From contig CAXKVR010000190.1 in assembly GCA_964058845.1 (NCBI GenBank), positions 124,001-188,000 of the forward strand: a stretch of DNA of 64,000 bases, given 5' to 3'. Below the pieces are notes generated by a model. The model was not told the DNA's origin. It worked only from the letters and a program-made list of their open reading frames with translations, and did not search any database. The stretch is from Carex sylvatica. Its lineage: Eukaryota; Streptophyta; Magnoliopsida; Poales; Cyperaceae. A program made the position numbers and the translations under genes. This document shows, one piece after another, positions 45,481-58,620 of the stretch. Position 1 is the stretch's first letter; each line of letters opens with the position of its first letter.

Positions 45481-47482
45481 AAAAGGAAACTGTTCTAAAA
45501 CTTCAAATCTGTTTGGTTAACAGCAGCTCATTAAACCGATTAGCCGACTGATTAATTAAAATCATGTAATCCGCTTCAAAACTAAAAAACATGTACGACC
45601 CTTCAAAACTTAAAAATAGCAATGTAGTTTTACAGTTATAAAAATATATGAAAGTCACATTATTACATATTTGATTGAAGACAACAAAACCGTATAAGCA
45701 CACTACCAACGCAAAAACAAGCTGTAATTCTGTTTTAATATTAGAGATATATTTTGAAACTATAGCTTAGATTTTTAATTGCATCTAACAACTCATAATT
45801 GGATTTTTTTTTAAATTTTTTTTATAAAGTAGACAAATATACTCCACCCAACTATATTATTAAAATTCATATATATTGAAATAAATATGATAACAAAAAA
45901 GTTTGCAACATTATTATTTAATTGAATGGATAATGACTATTCATTTAATGATATCCGTGCATATATGAAGCGTATCTATTTTTTTTTTATAGCATTACTA
46001 TGAATACTCAACAAAAAATATTTTGCTAATAATTGAGATTAATTTTTGCAGGTGACGGCTTGCTTTGTCATCAATTCATTTTCTTTTTTTTTACATATAT
46101 AAAATTAGTGATAAAGTCCTTACATTCTCTCTTGTGGAATACATTAGATTTCAAATTTACATTCTCTCTAGTTTTTTAAAGTTTATTTTGTAATATCTAA
46201 GTGTGAATTCTAAAATAATTAAATATGTGTTTTAGGAATTAATTCAAAATAACAATCATGCGTTCAATAATATTCAATTATCATTTCCAATAACTGAGTA
46301 TATGCATTTCGTAGTCGAGTGTACAATTTTGAAGAAAAACGAACTATATCGTACTCGTGCATTGCAACATGAACATATTATAAGAGAACAAAAAAAATAT
46401 TCTCATACAAAATGATATATTTAAAAAAAATAGACTAATAAAAAGAATAATTTATTCAACAATAAAAAATAGACCAATATATTCTCATACAAATATAAAA
46501 AATTATTTTTTAATGACATACCTATGAGCTTTTTTTTGTTATATTGCTTGACGGATAAACAAAAGAAAAAAAAATCATCAAAATAAATTGTATTATTTGT
46601 TGTTGTCATGTTATGACACCTTTTTTTGTTATATTATAACACATTATGTTGTTGTATTATGACTCTAGTTATTATTATAAGTGTTATCCTCATCTCTCTA
46701 GAATCTCTAGAATTTATATGTATTTGTTGTATCTAAAGTAGAGCATAAAATCATATTTATCATTAAATGACAAATAACATTCACCATATGATATAAAAAG
46801 GGAAATAAATAAAGACATGATTTTAATTGTCTGGGTTTACATTATAAGTCTTAATGAATTTGAGAAAATTTACCCTAAACAATAGTGATTCTTGAAATGA
46901 CTTTCAGTATTAACAATTGTGGCTCTGAAAAAATATGTTCTTCTTCTAACATTGACATATTTTTTTTCAATTTTTTGTTTGTTGCACATAACTTCATAAT
47001 TTCATAGGTTTGTCAAAAACAAATGAGATGACATACTTTATTGCTAAAACTGCTAAACATTGCTTTTAGTGTTAATTATATCATTACTAATTAAGGCAAC
47101 ATTAATGAAAAATACCAATGATGACAATAGCAGTACTGGGTAAATACATTTTTTACAATAAGAGTATCAATTATTAATCAATTTAAAATTTCTTTAATGA
47201 TATTTTAGGCATACTATATAATTTGTGGCAAGTACGTACCTAAATAAATTTATATTTCTATATGTAAACAAACATAAAAAAAAAATGCATAGAATCAAAA
47301 GAAGATAGACTATCGTTGGCGGATCAGAAAATCTACATGCTTAGTATAATATAAGAAGATGAAAACCTCGATTAACAATTGTGTTTAACTGAAATGGACA
47401 AATGTGCATTCCGCAATAAACGACTATATATTCTATAATAGTTTTAAGTGTATATTTTAAATTAGTGAAATGTACATCCTAT

Positions 47483-47514
<32 letters not shown>

Positions 47515-47700
47515 TTGAGATATTTAGGAATGGATTCATAAAAAGAATTGTGTCTGGCCTTTACTTAAAACTGTCATTATAGAGTACTGATACATGACCG
47601 ATATACTATAGTTGAGTATAGTCGTTGCACTTCTCTGTTCTGTATATACATCGGAGAACGCCGATAGAAAATAGAAATAGTTTAGAAGAGAGAATCATGG
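45481..47700. other. Intergenic, no gene seen
   Basis: Very AT-rich. A 26-base A run lies at about 47489-47514. No domain-bearing frame on either strand. Confidence 0.55.
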
Positions 47701-48107
47701 AGCAGACCTTGTTACATCTTCTGAGGTACATGAATCACAAATTCACAATTGGACATATGTCGGCAGTTGATTTTGCATCGTGATTGATGCAGTGAGGAAC
47801 ATTGGTGTAGATCAACCGCCTGCCTGGAGAAGCGCAACGGTGATCGATCTGATCTCATCAGACAGACCCTCAAGTCCCAACAGCAACAAGCAAGCAGGAC
47901 AAATGCTGTTCTTTTTACCTGGAGAGGATCAACACCACGGTCCCAATCCACCCGTTTTTCATTTTTCTCACGTTTTATCTATTTTACGCGGTATAGGGAA
48001 CACTGCCCAGCGTCACTTTCTCATTAGTAACCACAACCATTTAATCCCTCTTTTCCTACTCTGCCTGGAGAGTAGAGAAGATTCAAATCAAAAGAGAAAG
48101 GAAAGAA
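47701..48107 (+). promoter_or_regulatory. Probable promoter and leader of the EamA gene
   Basis: Less AT-rich than the DNA to its left. The overlapping frame at 47780-48172 is in another phase than the transporter and has no domain. No confident TATA box. Confidence 0.35.
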
Positions 48108-51100
48108 ATGTTGGCTTTAAGTTCTCTCTCAACCTCGCCTCGGATCATTCACTCTCCTCTATCTCGACCTAATCACCTCATTACCAGCAAAATCAGGCTC
48201 AGACGATTAATCACGGTATGTTCCTTGGGTGAGGAGCCGCCTCCATTGAATTATGTTGAGATTTTTCGCAAGGTTGAGGTCGAGATCAAGAAGGAACTGA
48301 AGCGCAAAAGAGAGGAGATCGAACTAGGATTTGGATCGCGGTTGAAATCCCTTTCCCGGCGTCGTCCGCTGTGGAGAAGGATCTTTTTTGCTTCCAGAAA
48401 AGTTAGAAGCCTTATGATTCTCAATGTTTTAACTGTTATTTATGGTACACCTACGCCTCTTCTATCCTTCAATTTTTCTTTTAATTGATTAATTTTTTGC
48501 ATTTTAAATACTCTTTACCCTGTTACCTGGCCACTTGCTTGTAAATCTTCTGGTCTTTTCATCGAACACTTGGTGTGCATCTTAGGACCATCTTAGTTAT
48601 TACTGTCCGTTTATCATACCTCCTTCACTGCAACTTGTTAATTGCAAGAGTCCGTATATGCATAAGTCAAGCTGAAATTAGAGAAAGCATAGGTTCTCAT
48701 TGGTGCCAGCACCATGTCAATACCCTTACAACTGCCACACCAATGCTAAGTACTATCCTGCTGTACGGTAAAGAAACTTAATTATCTTCTCTTATAAAAA
48801 TACTGACTTTTTTTTGTTTCCCTTTGTTTTAAGCAAGTGACATACCGGTGCTAAAAGAGGTAGAGGCTATAACAGATCCAGCATTCTTCAACATGGTGCG
48901 ATTCAGCATCTGTGCCATCCCATTTATACCACGTTTATTCAAATCAAGTGGGGATTTCAAAATCAGATCTGCAGGGCTAGAGCTGGGGCTTTGGTTAAGC
49001 TTAGCTTACCTCTCCCAAGCCCTCGGCATGCTTACCTCTGATGCAGGCCGAGCCTCTTTTATTTCGGCCTTTACAGTAAGTTTCTTTAATAAATTCTTCA
49101 TCTTGCATTTACTGGTACGCAAAACTGAAAGAAAAACTGCATCCTTGGGTTACCTGCAATTTGCAACTAACATCCTTTGGGGATTGTGCATGTACACCTC
49201 AGCACCTTAATGTTTAAACAGGGTTTAATAATTTTGCCCTTGATTGTCAATAAGCATATTTCAAAGGAAATTTCTGACAATGGACATGTAGGGGGTAATT
49301 TCATTAAAAGGAGGGTAGTAATGTGCTTATGTCACTGAGGTGAGGACGTTTAGCTCAAACGTACTGTTATTGAAGAGATGAAGGGAGATAGAGATAGAGA
49401 GGGGGAAGAAGGGACTGCAACCAACATATTTGTCATAGTTTGTTTGCTGATTTACCATGGGAAGTATAATGCAAACTCATAATTCCATAGTTGTATTGGT
49501 GCCATGAGTTATGTCAAGTGACAGAATGGTTTGATGGAAAACAACTGAAAAGCTCAGGGGTTCAATCGAGCCAAAGATTGTTATATTTGCAACTTGCTTA
49601 GAGTATAGAATATGTTTTGAATTATTGCTAGCAACAAACACTATTAAAACTTAAATTCAGAGTAAAGTAAGTTGAAAAGGATGCAATTGCCCCTGGATTT
49701 TTGTTTTATCTCAACTATATCACCATCAAACCGGCCGTACAAACTTTAGCCTACAATTGATTCTAAATCTCTCTTGTTTACATTTCTCTAATTTTGGCTT
49801 AAGATTTTTACAAACTGTTTATTGATCAGGACAAAAATGCATCATCTAACCACATGCATGTTTTCCATTACCTCATCTATAGATAGGGTCATATATAATG
49901 TTGATTGTGAATCGATCAAATTCAGCAAAGCTTTGGCCGTCATTTGTACAAAAAGAATAATAGAAATAATAAAAACGAAAAAAAAAAACCTTACAATAAT
50001 GGTGATTCAAAGCATTGATGAAAATAAAGTTGCTTATTTAAATGGTCTTAATAGGTCATAGTGGTACCATTGATAGATGGTCTAAGCGGTGCATCGATTC
50101 CACCTCTTACTTGGTTTGGTGCAATTGCTTCACTTTTTGGCGTTGGTTTCTTGGAATCCAGTGGCTCTCCCTGTGTACGTTCTCAAGCATATTTTTTATT
50201 TTTTTCCTTCTTCTGTTGGTGTTTTCTCTTTTTTGTATGTGTGAGTTGGTGTTTAAGTAGATTAGCAAGTGTTTGATCCAAAAAAAGCTCCATCAGAGAC
50301 TTGAACTGTCAAGTGTCTTACAGCTTGTATAACACAAGTACCGATATGTTGAGCTTGATGTCGGTACAATTTGCCTGTATGTGTAAAAACCATCTAAAAT
50401 TGTGAAGGCAAGTTTTGTTGATGATAGCAATGTAAAACACATTTACAGCTAAAGTGAATGATGAGAAGAGTGCAGTCTTTTCATGCAACATCGACTATCA
50501 TTTGTGTTCTAACTTTTACTGATTTTGAACCATGTTACAGGCTGGAGATGTTTTGAATTTATTGAGTGCGCTATTTTTCGGCATTCACATGCTCAGAACA
50601 GAACAAATTTCCCGCAAAACGAGTAAGAAGAATTTCTGGCCAATCCTTAGCTATGAGGTACATCTGACACTTGTATAGATACCTTTTCAGTATGATCCTT
50701 CTATGAAGCTTGAGGTCAATCAAATACGGTTAAAGTAAAGCACATAATCACGATGTGAGATCATACTTAACTCAAGCTGGTTAATATGTTAGCTGGTTTG
50801 ATTTATAATTTCCTACTTTTTTTATGGTGGCCCCTAAAATCATGTAACAAAATGCAAACCTTTTAAATGAGAAAAATCAAGTATGCTCACCTAACTCATA
50901 GTATTGTCACTAATAACTATACTCTTTTTTTTTTACTCATTTTGTATGAAAATAGTTTGACATATGCTGCCTATTTTCGTTATAATCACTGCTTCTAAAT
51001 ACATCTTGCACTGTTTGGATAATATTAACTTAACATGTTTTGGCATCTGACTACCCTTCTGGTGCCAGTTTACACTCCCAGTTGCAAAGCATACCCTCTC

Positions 51101-52939
51101 TTTTGTTAAAAATGAAATCAAACCCTGGTATGCAACTTGTTCCCAAATGGATGATAATTCCTTTAGAAAACTTTTTCACTAAAAAATAAAAGAAAGCCCC
51201 CTTCCTCATCTCTAAACCTCGGATTTTCCAAGGGAGTCCATCCAATATGCGTATTGACCAGCCTTTCAGTCTTGGTTTCAATCTTAAAGAAAAGAAAGAC
51301 AGAATAAAGCCGTAAAGGCAAACATCGATACAACCTTTTTCCTTGTACCACCCTCAGAACATAATTTAAAAAATAATAAAATAATAAAAAATAAAACAGA
51401 ATTTTGTGTGACCACCAGCCCATTTTGATGATTTATTTTTACTTTGTAACAGTCTTATTAGAATTTACAAAGACAAAAGCTGAAGATTTTGTCCTAAACA
51501 ATCTCCGCTGATCTTATTAGAAAGTGCCCTAGTTTTCATCTTTTATTCCTTGATTATGCAGACTTAGGGGTAGTGTGGGTATATTTTTGTAGTAAATGGA
51601 GTACGGAAGAACAAGAAGGATTTCTTTTTTTAATGCTGTATACGTTTAAGCATGACCTTTCTTATGATTCATTGGAGCATGCATCTTCTCCATGATATAT
51701 ACATCTTCTGTAGGGACATGAATTTACCACTAAATTTTTTATTTACTATTGTGTTTAGCTCAAGACATGATATGCTTGCATGTGTAGGTAATAGTAGTAG
51801 CCTTGTCATCTATGCTGTGGTTTGCCATTAGAGAATACCTAACAGATTCGCCTCAATTTATGTTTTCCTCATTTGAATTGACGGCTCTTTGGGATTTTTG
51901 TGCCTCATTTCCTTGGATACCGGCTTTGTACACAGGCCTCTTCTCCACTGCTTTGTGCCTATGGGCTGAGGTAGGTCTACATTTTCTTAATGATTAGTTT
52001 ATTGGTGTTGATTTTACTGATAAATAATAAAATTTTCAATATGTAGAATTTCATTGAACAAGTTTTGGGCTGTTTGCAATCTCCTTATGACTAGATAGTC
52101 GAGTACACAAACTTGGGACCAAATATAATTAATCTCTTGAATTCCCTTTTCAGTTCAATTTTGTGGGAAATTTTTTATTTCGTTGGATATGTTGCACAAA
52201 AAAAAAAAGGATTCTGTTCTATTTGCAAATTTTTAAGATCCTATGTGCATAAAAAAAGTAATACAATAATGACACTATACATCTCTGCATATAGATGCAT
52301 GCTATGAATGACATATCAGCGACAGAGACTGCAATTGTATACGGGTTGGAACCTGTATGGGGTGCTGCCTTTGCATGGTTTCTCTTAGGTGAAAGATGGA
52401 GTTCTACTGCTTGGTTTGGTGCTGTTTTGATTCTCTGTATGGACTCTCTCTCTCTCCCTCTCTAGCTCTCTCTTTGTATGTCTGTTTGTCTCTCCCTCTG
52501 TAGCTCTCTCTGAAAAACATCAACTTCAGAATGGCTTTTGTATATTTTACAAAGTGGTGTTCAAAATTGGCCAAAGTAAGCACAGCCTCAAAACCTTCAG
52601 CCTTCCATGTTTATGATCAATGAAAGGCATGGTCATAAGTTAAGAAAAGATACGCCCTTAGTTGAATGGAGCTTGGAGGTGATCAGAAATTACGTCAGTT
52701 AGCTTTTGATACATTCTTATGTTTACATAATAACTAGTTTTTTTTCACATATTGCCTTTTTTTACTTAGGTGGAAGCTTAACAGTTCAACTCCTTGGAAC
52801 AGCCCCTAAAGAAACCAAAACTTTGGACGGAAATCTTGCAGAGTCCACAAAATCCTCACAAAAAGATCATTATTTGTCTTTCTCCACTGTGGTTGTTGAT
52901 TCTAGAAAGAATGTCCCAAATACTCAGATCAAGAGGTAA
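48108..52939 (+). CDS. EamA/DMT-family transporter, probably plastid-targeted
   Basis: Seven exons: 48108-48444, 48834-49075, 50055-50174, 50541-50657, 51788-51970, 52295-52436 and 52770-52939. All introns are GT-AG with matching phases, giving 436 aa. Residues 1-40 are Ser/Arg/Leu-rich and poor in acidic residues, like a chloroplast transit peptide. A Lys/Glu/Arg-rich segment follows (about 53-90). Two EamA repeats of about five membrane spans each come next: one from LNVLTVIYASDIPVLKEVEA through TSDAGRASFISAFT (to about 193) and VPLIDG, the other from about residue 238 to GLEPVWGAAFAWFLLGERW (350-368), the typical last-helix signature. The family exports or exchanges small metabolites; the substrate here is unknown. 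The tail after LTVQLLG is Ser/Lys-rich and may be stromal or cytosolic. The stop at 52937-52939 overlaps a good donor (AG/GTAACT), so a spliced extra exon near 53079 or 53083 could give a different last few residues. Confidence 0.9.
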
Positions 52940-53200
52940 CTTCATTTTAGCATGAGTTTTAATTGCTCAGCTTTTTTTTTCTTTTTTTAATACAGTTGAA
53001 ATGGCTCCTCTCTTTTTTTATTTTTTTTTATTTTCACTTTCATTAACCTGGAGCCCTGCATCAATCCCTTCTGAACAGACAGGATAAATTATGATGGCAC
53101 CAATTTCAATGCAAGGATTGCTCGAGAGTATACTAGAGGATGCCTTTGCATAGAGACCTGACTATTGACTAAACTATACACAGCTAGGAGCTGTCGTTTC
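52940..53200. other. 3' flank of the EamA gene
   Basis: Contains the possible alternative terminal exon: acceptors ending GAACAG (53078) and GACAG (53082) keep a frame of 5 or about 25 further codons. Confidence 0.35.
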
Positions 53201-54608
53201 ATTGGTACTATTTTTCTTGGTACGTTCATGCAAAAATAATGAAAATGAAGTACTTTTATAGAAATAATTTTATGCTTAGTTAAATTCTGTGTACTGGCAA
53301 TGCAGTGGTAGATCTGGGATTTGATTTCTCTGGAATTTGTCGAATTGGCAAATGAAGTCGGAAGAGTTAGTTGTATATATATGCTCATTAGTTGTTAAGT
53401 AGCGTTTGTACATGTAGTCATCATCTTGTTTTGTACTGTATGAAGATAGATAGTAACTGTCAATTTAATGCAGAAGGTTACTCTTGCTTTGATTCATAAT
53501 ATAATTTTGGGCATTTTCTTACTGTAATTGGCAATAAGGGAAAAAAATTGTGAATGATACCAGTATATGCATGCTTGGTAAAGTTACCCTCATATTCAAT
53601 TTATGGTTTTGTAACTTTCCCCTTTCATTTATATTTTGAATTGCCCTTTGGAATTGATGACCTTCAAATGATAGCTTGATATTTATATTTAGTTAGATTA
53701 AAAGTCAGTAGGACCGAAAACAGAAGGACAGCTGGTCAAAGTTCGGCTGGAAAAATCTTGTACCTTATGATAACATAGCACTATTCAACAAGTTCTGTAC
53801 TTAATAAATGTTCCATGTATCTTGGCCCAGGAATTAAACATTGTTGGTGGCCTAGAAAAACATGGTATAAATGCTACTATTGTAAGTATTCTATGCGATC
53901 GTGTCAAACCTCGGTACTCTTTTTCTGGGTACGTTCATGCAAAAAAAATGAAACTGAAGTGCTGCTTTTGTAGAAATAATTTTATGCTTAGTTAAATGTT
54001 AAATTCTGTGTACTGGCAGTGCACTGGTAGATCTGAGATTTGATTTCTCTGGAACCCGTTGAATTGGCAAATGAAGTCTGAAGAGTTAGTTGTATATGAT
54101 TATTAGTCATCATCTGTTTTGTACTGTATAAAGATAGTAACTGTCAGTTTAATGTAAAAGTTGACTATTGCCTTGATTCATAATATAATTGTGGGCATTT
54201 TCTTAATTATGTAATTGGCAAAAAGGAAAAGGAAAAAACCATTGTGGATGATACCAGTATATGCATGCTTGGTAAAGTATCTCAATGGTTTTGTATTTTT
54301 TTTCCCCTTGTCTTTATATTTTGAATTGGTCTCTGAAATTGATGACCTTCAAATGATAGCAGAATGTTTGTATATAGTTATATTAAAAATCAATAAGACG
54401 GATAATAGAAGGACAGTTTGCTGGTCAAAATTAGGCTGGAAAAATATTGTAGCTTATGATAACATAGCACTATTCCACGAGTTCTATATACTCCCAATAA
54501 TAAATGTTCCATGTATCTTGGCCCAGTAATTAAACAATGTTGGTGAACAAGTAAAACATGGTATAAATGTGCTACTATTCTATTCCATCGTGTACAGCCT
54601 CAGTTGTT
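53201..54608. repeat. Tandem duplication of about 700 bp
   Basis: Unit 1 is 53201-53910 and unit 2 is 53911-54608, in direct orientation. Shared blocks in order include GGTACGTTCATGCAAAAA, TTTTATGCTTAGTTAAAT, GATTTGATTTCTCTGGAA, TGATGACCTTCAAATGATAG and ATGTTCCATGTATCTTGGCC. The units differ by substitutions and small gaps, so the duplication is old. No coding frame is conserved between them. Confidence 0.85.
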
Positions 54609-54689
54609 CTGTAATTATAGGAATTTTCTTCTCCCCTTTTTATTAGCAGGATTATACCTTTCAAGCATGAAATTAAAAGATGATGCATC

Positions 54690-54800
54690 AGCTTCAATCT
54701 GAGAGGATCTCTCGTTGTACTTCATCTTTGAGATTTGAACCAACAATTTTCAACACAAAAGCTGTTATCTTAATCACTAAATTAAAAACTAATATTAAAT
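54690..54800 (-). mobile_element. Possible tRNA-like SINE fragment
   Basis: On the minus strand a TTTAGTGATTAAGA segment is followed 30 bases later by TTGGTTCAAATCTC, the order and type of polymerase III A and B boxes. No second copy in the window and no clear ends. Confidence 0.3.
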
Positions 54801-56911
54801 TATTTTTGTAACATTCAAGCCCAGTAACAAAGCCGACTCAGGATTAAATCCTCACTTTCATGTAGGTATTTGAAAGTGATAAAAAAAAATTGTATTGTCA
54901 GTTATCATAAATTTTGTGCGACCTAGAGACAATTAAACTGTATAAAATATTAAGCATTCTTCTGACACGCGTTGATACGGTTCAAAATAAGTGGCTTCCA
55001 CGAAACCTCCTTTTTAATATATTTTACAAATTCTACATATGCAACTCCTAAAAAACAACAATTCCATGTGCCTTCCCACGTATTAGCTTTATTAAAATGC
55101 TGGCATAGTTTGTGATTGTTTATTTCGGCCTCCTCGCACATAATTTTTGACTGACATTCATGTTTAATTTGAAAACTAATTTCGTGTCAAAAAGGGAAAT
55201 TTTAAAACAAAAACAAAATATAGTGCCACTTTGGAAAAGGTCCATTTCTTCTCTATATATTTACTATTTAAAGCAAAAATTTCACCAGTTGGGTGCATTG
55301 CTGGCTGGTAAATAATTACATTTATTAATGCAACTGGATGTGTGTAATAATATATATATATATTGATTTGATATTATTAGAACTAGCGCTTAATTTGTTG
55401 GTGATTGTAGCCGACGTGATAAGTCTGGTCATGATACATGATTAAGTTAAGATGGAAAGGGGTATTTATTTCATTTAACAATGTATTAGCACCACACATG
55501 GGGGTACATCCTGACAATTTAAACCTAGAAATTCTTCTCGGCAGTCCCAAAACATGTGGTTTCACATGTTGAGTCTGACTCTGTCGCTCTCATTTTTATA
55601 TTTTTCTTAATATGATGTTGAATTTCTCTCTCTTCTTTTTTTGAAGTAGGTAAAATGGCGTGCTTAGAGAATTTCTCTCTACTATATATGTACTAAATAA
55701 ATATCCTTGGTCCCTTTAAAGCAAAATATTTTCATTCAAAAATGGAAAAATAGCAACATGACATCATATTTTCTTTCAACGCAAATTTGTTACATAAATC
55801 GAGCTAAAGGCATTAAATCTTGACTCCAGCTAATTACCTCAATTACATATTATGCAATAGTACATCAACCCAGATGGTACCACTCTTTTTTATCAAACGA
55901 CTTCTACATCAATTTAATTATTAGTTCAAAAAAATGCACCAGCGCAGCTTTACAAGCGCCTAAATTAAAAAAAAAAAAACTTATTAGATCATCTAAATGC
56001 AAAAGAGAATAAAATTTATTAGGTCATTTTAAGTCATTTTCTGCACACACACACAAAAAAAAAAAAAAATACAATTTACCTTTTTTTTTTCCTGTGCTAT
56101 CTTATCTAAAAGAGAGGAGAGTGAGAGCTTTAATTAAACCTGTTTTTGTTTATACTAATCCAAAGCTGGGTATGTGTAGCAAATATTCGGATGTGCATAT
56201 CTCTATCAGTGAGCAAAATGGAACCTACTTTAGTTTAGGGTAATGACCTAATTAATTAACAATATAATTAAATACAAATGATAGGACGCATCAAGATTTG
56301 GGATCGTCATCTTTTGTGGCAGAACGACAGAGGCTTTTAACTGGTCGTTAGGCAAAGTAAATCCCAGGGACCCCACAATAACACAATTTTATTGCAACTT
56401 TTTTTAGCACAACCATTTATTGCTCAAATTTGATTCTGAGTTCCAGTTTATTATTATTGTTTTTTTAATAATCAAACTTTATTTATTTTCCATAACATAT
56501 GACTCTACTGGTGGATATTGAACTCAACCGTTGCAAAAAATAACTAATATCCATTGACTTCAACATTTATTAAAATAAAAGGTAAAATATTTGAAAAGCA
56601 ATCTGACTTTAAAATATTAATTATTAATGTTGCTTGCAAGAATAGATTGTATAATCCATGTTTCGTACCAACTACTTGTATTAATTAAAATTTACATGAC
56701 ATACGGCCTAACTAAACCCAAAACAATTCATGCCCATCAATTGGAAACCCACACACATAGTAAAAGCTAGCGTTATTTATTTAAGCTCATCGAACTTCCT
56801 GATATTTTAATTTTAAAGCTTATTAAATTGATTTAGAAATCAATTTAATTCGAGCAATAAAAAATTTGTAAATAATTTTAATTATTATTCTAAGAATTAT
56901 TATGTGCTAAT

Positions 56912-56961
<50 letters not shown>

Positions 56962-58566
56962 CAGTGCTGTAAATAACAATATTTACTCGTAGACGGATGT
57001 GATACCATTAAATGATTAATAAAAAATAATCAATCATAATAAAAAACAATAGACTGGTTAATTGAGAAAATTTATAACGATTTGATGGCCCCAACAACTA
57101 ATCGGATTAACCGGTCGTTTTTTACAAAAGTAAATTATATAGTGCTGATTGACGCACATAGGAATTTTTGGTGGCTATGTTTTTTTTTCAACTGTGATCC
57201 CTTAATTCCCTTGGAACATGAAATAAATAAAGCAAACCCATGTTGCAATATAAATTGTGCAGTCGTAACAAGAGGCAGATGGTGGCGGTCAACTAACGTG
57301 TTCTTCTTTTGCTACCTTATATATATAATGGTTACACATTTTTATTTATTATAAGGAAGAAATTTTGCAATAGCCCTTGCCTCTTTCAAAATATTATATG
57401 AGCAGTACTTAGAAATCTACATTTTATGGGAGAAAATTTATAATTAATTTTGACATTTTGGTCAAATAAGAACGAGTAGAAAATATATACTTGTTTTGTT
57501 TTTAAACTAGTTTCTCGTTTTTTAGTGAAAATAATATTCAGTAATAAATATAATTATAAAAAGTTATTGTCATTTAATTTTAAGTAAATCTCAACAATTT
57601 AATATAATTATCCAATAAAATAAATATAATCCGACCAATAAAAATCTGTCATACCAAAACTATTCTTATTATATATACGGTTGGGTGCATATCCAGAATA
57701 GCTAAGTTCTCATTTATCTTATTAAATAGTTAAATTTTTTTTTTTTATAAAAATAGTCAATTTCAATAAGACAAAAAGTTTGAATTTTCTATTCTAGCTA
57801 TTCAAATCAGTGTTGTAAAAAACTGCCATTTAGGCTGATTAATGATCCGACTAGTCATTGGTGACAACCAAACAGTTATGAATTCTCTCGATTAATCACT
57901 TGACGGTTCCATTCCGTTTGACAAATGCATACCTTTAGTTACAATACTTATTCCAATCCAATCAAAAATAAAACGAGCTATTTTAAATAGTCTAACTCGC
58001 GAATAATTTATTCTCACTTCATCCAAATATATATATAATAGGTATCATTTTGTTGAAATTAATTATGGGTTTTTGTTAATCTGCACTTGTATCCAATTAG
58101 CAGCAGTACCATCTACCTCGATAAACCGTGTTGTGTCTATCGTATTTATAATGGAAAAAAATTTACATGTAGAAAATATTATAAAATAAGAGAGAGAAAA
58201 GAGAATTAGTTCATTAGTTTATATTATAATGGTTAAGGATCTCTATGCAAATTTTGCACCTCGATACCTGGTTCTATTGTTTATTTTCTCTTCTGAATTT
58301 GATTTAGATTTTGTCGGACAAAACTTTTATGTACAGTAAAAACGATAAACAAATTCAGCCTTTGGGGATGTTTTCTAAAGAAAAGTTGCCCATGGATTTT
58401 ATTCAAAATAACATATGCTGTAGAAAACATACTTTTAAATTGCCATTGACAAAACTTTGCTTTTTGATCAGCTTGTTCTCAACTCCACATTTTAAACCCT
58501 TATTTATTAATTAAGGATATATAAGTTCTGATTACCACATTTTAAATAAAAAATCTTTACTTTTGA

Positions 58567-58568
<2 letters not shown>
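54801..58568. other. Intergenic, no gene seen
   Basis: A TA tract lies at about 56917-56960. Around 57690-58030, inverted AATAGCTA/TAGCTATT blocks with TTGGGTGCATA and TTTGGATGAAG ends may mark a decayed palindromic element. The frame at 57082-57354 has no recognisable domain. Confidence 0.5.
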
Positions 58569-58619
<51 letters not shown>

Positions 58620-58620
58620 A
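58569..58620 (+). repeat. Poly-C run followed by CA repeats
   Basis: A run of 37 Cs (58569-58605) passes directly into AC repeats to 58620. Its exact length in a sequencing assembly is uncertain. Confidence 0.9.

Noticed and set aside
47780..48172. A 130-codon frame overlapping the EamA start
   Set aside because: Different phase from the transporter, whose own N-terminus, splice phases and family motifs are consistent.
50281..50330. Another tRNA-like box (AGTTCAAGTCTC on the minus strand)
   Set aside because: Too short, with no A box and no second copy; it lies in an intron of the EamA gene.
51051..51423. Minus-strand frames of 76 and 86 codons
   Set aside because: They lie inside an intron of the EamA gene and lack domain features.
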